Made by a program: the position numbers and the translations under genes. The notes beneath the pieces are model-generated. The model was not told where the DNA came from and ran no database searches. It saw only the letters and a list, made by a program, of their open reading frames with translations. A stretch of 7,332 nucleotides of DNA from Flavobacteriaceae bacterium. GTDB lineage: Bacteria > Bacteroidota > Bacteroidia > Flavobacteriales > Flavobacteriaceae. Positions within the stretch are counted from its first letter, which is position 1. Every line of letters starts with the position of its first letter. Location of the stretch: contig JAUYUF010000008.1 of assembly GCA_030694835.1 (NCBI GenBank), positions 1 through 7,332 on the forward strand. The letters are read 5' to 3'. Below, in pieces: positions 5,694 to 7,332 of the stretch.

Positions 5694-7332
5694 TTATAAA
5701 TAACTCTTCGCTTGTTCAATGGCTTTGCTCAAACCATCAGAATTTTTACCACCAGCTGTAGCGAAAAACGCTTGTCCACCACCACCACCATTGATAAATT
5801 TACCTAATTCACGAACAATTTTACTCGCATCAAATCCTTTTTCATCCACTAAATTTTTAGCGATTGAAATCGTCAAAGAAACTTTATTGTCATAGTTACT
5901 TCCGGCAATAAAGAATAAATTTTTTACTTGATCTTGTAATTCAAAAGTCAGGTTTTTAATGGTTTGAGTATCCAAATCAATTATAGCACCTATAAAATGG
6001 ACACCATTAATAGTCACTTTCTGATCTATTAACTCCTGTTTTAAATTTCCAGCTTTTTCTTTTAATAAAAGTTCCATTTGTTTTTTAAGAGATGTATTTT
6101 CATCTTGTAATGATTCAATGGCTTTTACGGTGTCCGATGCATTTTTCAAGATTTGTTTTACTTGATTTAGTTCCGATTCTTGCTTTAAAAAACAGGCTTT
6201 TGCCTCATCTCCTGTAATGGCTTCAATTCTTCGCATTCCAGCAGCAATAGCAGTTTCTGTTGTAATTTTAAAATACCAAATATCAGCCGTATGCTGAACA
6301 TGCGTTCCGCCACATAATTCAACAGAATCACCATATTCTATAGTTCTTACAAAATCTCCATATTTTTCGCCAAATAGCGCCATAGCTCCTTTACTGATGG
6401 CCTCTTTTATAGGTAGATTTCTATGTTCATTGAGTGATAAATTTGCTTTTATTTTGGCATTGACAAAGTTCTCTACATCAGTAATTTCTTCTGATGTAAG
6501 TTTAGAAAAATGAGAAAAATCGAAACGTAAGTTATGGGCATTTACCATGGATCCTTTTTGTTCTACATGGGTTCCTAAAACAGCACGCAAGGCTTGATGC
6601 ATCAAGTGTGTTGCAGTATGATTTGCCATCGTTTTTTTACGCATAACTTCGTCAACACTTATAATAAAATTATCTTCAAGTTCAGTAGGTAATTTCTTTA
6701 CAAAATGGATGATTAAGTTGTTTTCTTTTTTGGTATCGATGATATTATATTTTTCTCCCAATACATTTTTTAAAATGCCTTGATCACCAACTTGTCCACC
6801 ACTTTCAGGATAAAAAGGGGTTTTGTTAAAAACTAATTGATATAATGTTCCGTCTTTTTTAGATGTTACTTTTCTATAACGAACTAATTTTACCACTTCT
6901 TCTAATGAATCATAACCAACAAATCCAATAGGTTCTTCGTCGCTTAAAATTACCCAATCATCAGTATCCACTTCAGCGGCAGCTCTAGAACGTGTTTTTT
7001 GTTTAGTCATTTCAATTGTAAAGTCCTCCTCATCTAAGCCCAATCCTTTTTCACGTAAAATTAAAGCTGTTAAATCTATTGGAAATCCGAAAGTATCATA
7101 CAATTCAAATGCTTTTTTTCCTGATAAAATGGGGCTATCCATTTCATTAATAAGATTGTCTAACAAGCCCAAACCTTGACCTAAAGTTCTTAAAAAAGAA
7201 TTCTCTTCTTCTTGAATAACTCTTGAAATTAATGTTTTTTGATGTTTTAATTCTGGAAAAGCAGCTCCCATTTGATCACTTAGAACTTCTACTAATTGAT
7301 AAATAAAAGCTTCTTTTTGATTTAAAAAGGTG
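5694..7332 (-). CDS. alaS: Alanine--tRNA ligase, C-terminal 545 residues (5' end outside window)
   Basis: Charges tRNA-Ala with alanine and clears mischarged Ser and Gly; cytosolic. The frame stays open to the right edge: 20 codons (TFLNQKEAFIYQLVEVLSDQ) precede the ATG at 7271, so that ATG is internal. Bacterial AlaRS is roughly 870 residues, so about the first 330, including most of the aminoacylation core, are missing here. Numbering from the internal ATG: YDTFGFPIDLT (58-68) is the end of the tRNA-recognition region; FYPESGGQVGD (153-163) starts the editing domain; its zinc site is H218 and H222 (NHTATHLMH) with C320 and H324 (CGGTH). A probable coiled coil lies at about 360-415. The C-Ala domain follows, ending in the glycine-rich GGGGGQAFFATAGGKN (495-510). 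Nothing looks broken. Confidence 0.97.
   Translation of the reverse strand, partial: TFLNQKEAFIYQLVEVLSDQMGAAFPELKHQKTLISRVIQEEENSFLRTLGQGLGLLDNLINEMDSPILSGKKAFELYDTFGFPIDLTALILREKGLGLDEEDFTIEMTKQKTRSRAAAEVDTDDWVILSDEEPIGFVGYDSLEEVVKLVRYRKVTSKKDGTLYQLVFNKTPFYPESGGQVGDQGILKNVLGEKYNIIDTKKENNLIIHFVKKLPTELEDNFIISVDEVMRKKTMANHTATHLMHQALRAVLGTHVEQKGSMVNAHNLRFDFSHFSKLTSEEITDVENFVNAKIKANLSLNEHRNLPIKEAISKGAMALFGEKYGDFVRTIEYGDSVELCGGTHVQHTADIWYFKITTETAIAAGMRRIEAITGDEAKACFLKQESELNQVKQILKNASDTVKAIESLQDENTSLKKQMELLLKEKAGNLKQELIDQKVTINGVHFIGAIIDLDTQTIKNLTFELQDQVKNLFFIAGSNYDNKVSLTISIAKNLVDEKGFDASKIVRELGKFINGGGGGQAFFATAGGKNSDGLSKAIEQAKSYL

Noticed and set aside
1..7332. A novel defence, mobile or secondary-metabolite system
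   Set aside because: All genes belong to recognisable housekeeping or widespread families, and there are no transposase, phage, toxin-antitoxin, CRISPR or biosynthetic genes in view.

Overview
The window is AT-rich chromosomal DNA from a member of the Bacteroidota, most likely Flavobacteriaceae (Flavobacterium or a close relative). Three things support this: the protein sequences resemble flavobacterial housekeeping proteins as I remember them; there is a GSCFA-domain protein, a family typical of this phylum; and perfect Bacteroidota-type -7 promoter elements (TAnnTTTG) precede three genes, with A-rich leaders and no clear Shine-Dalgarno sites. No database search was possible.

Layout. At the left edge, on the minus strand, map (type I methionine aminopeptidase) is followed by a probable methyltransferase gene. 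The two overlap by ATGA, and the second gene runs off the window at position 1. Diverging from map across a short promoter region is a plus-strand gene for an acetyl-CoA hydrolase/transferase-family CoA-transferase. It ends at a perfect 24-nt palindrome that can serve as a terminator on both strands. Facing it is a minus-strand pair, gpmI (2,3-BPG-independent phosphoglycerate mutase) and then a small lipoprotein with a thioredoxin fold and a one-cysteine CGDS active site. Further right, also on the minus strand, are a GSCFA/SGNH-like protein of unknown substrate and the C-terminal part of alaS (alanyl-tRNA synthetase), which is cut by the right edge. Between alaS and the GSCFA gene lies a degenerate heptamer array arranged as an inverted repeat.

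The genes are mostly core metabolism and protein synthesis: N-terminal Met removal, glycolysis, tRNA charging and CoA-ester exchange. They form several small transcription units rather than one pathway. I see no insertion sequence, phage gene, tRNA, rRNA, CRISPR array or defence system. I did not find a new multi-gene system. The most unusual element is the heptamer inverted repeat at about 5608-5689. No gene-free stretch exceeds about 150 bases.
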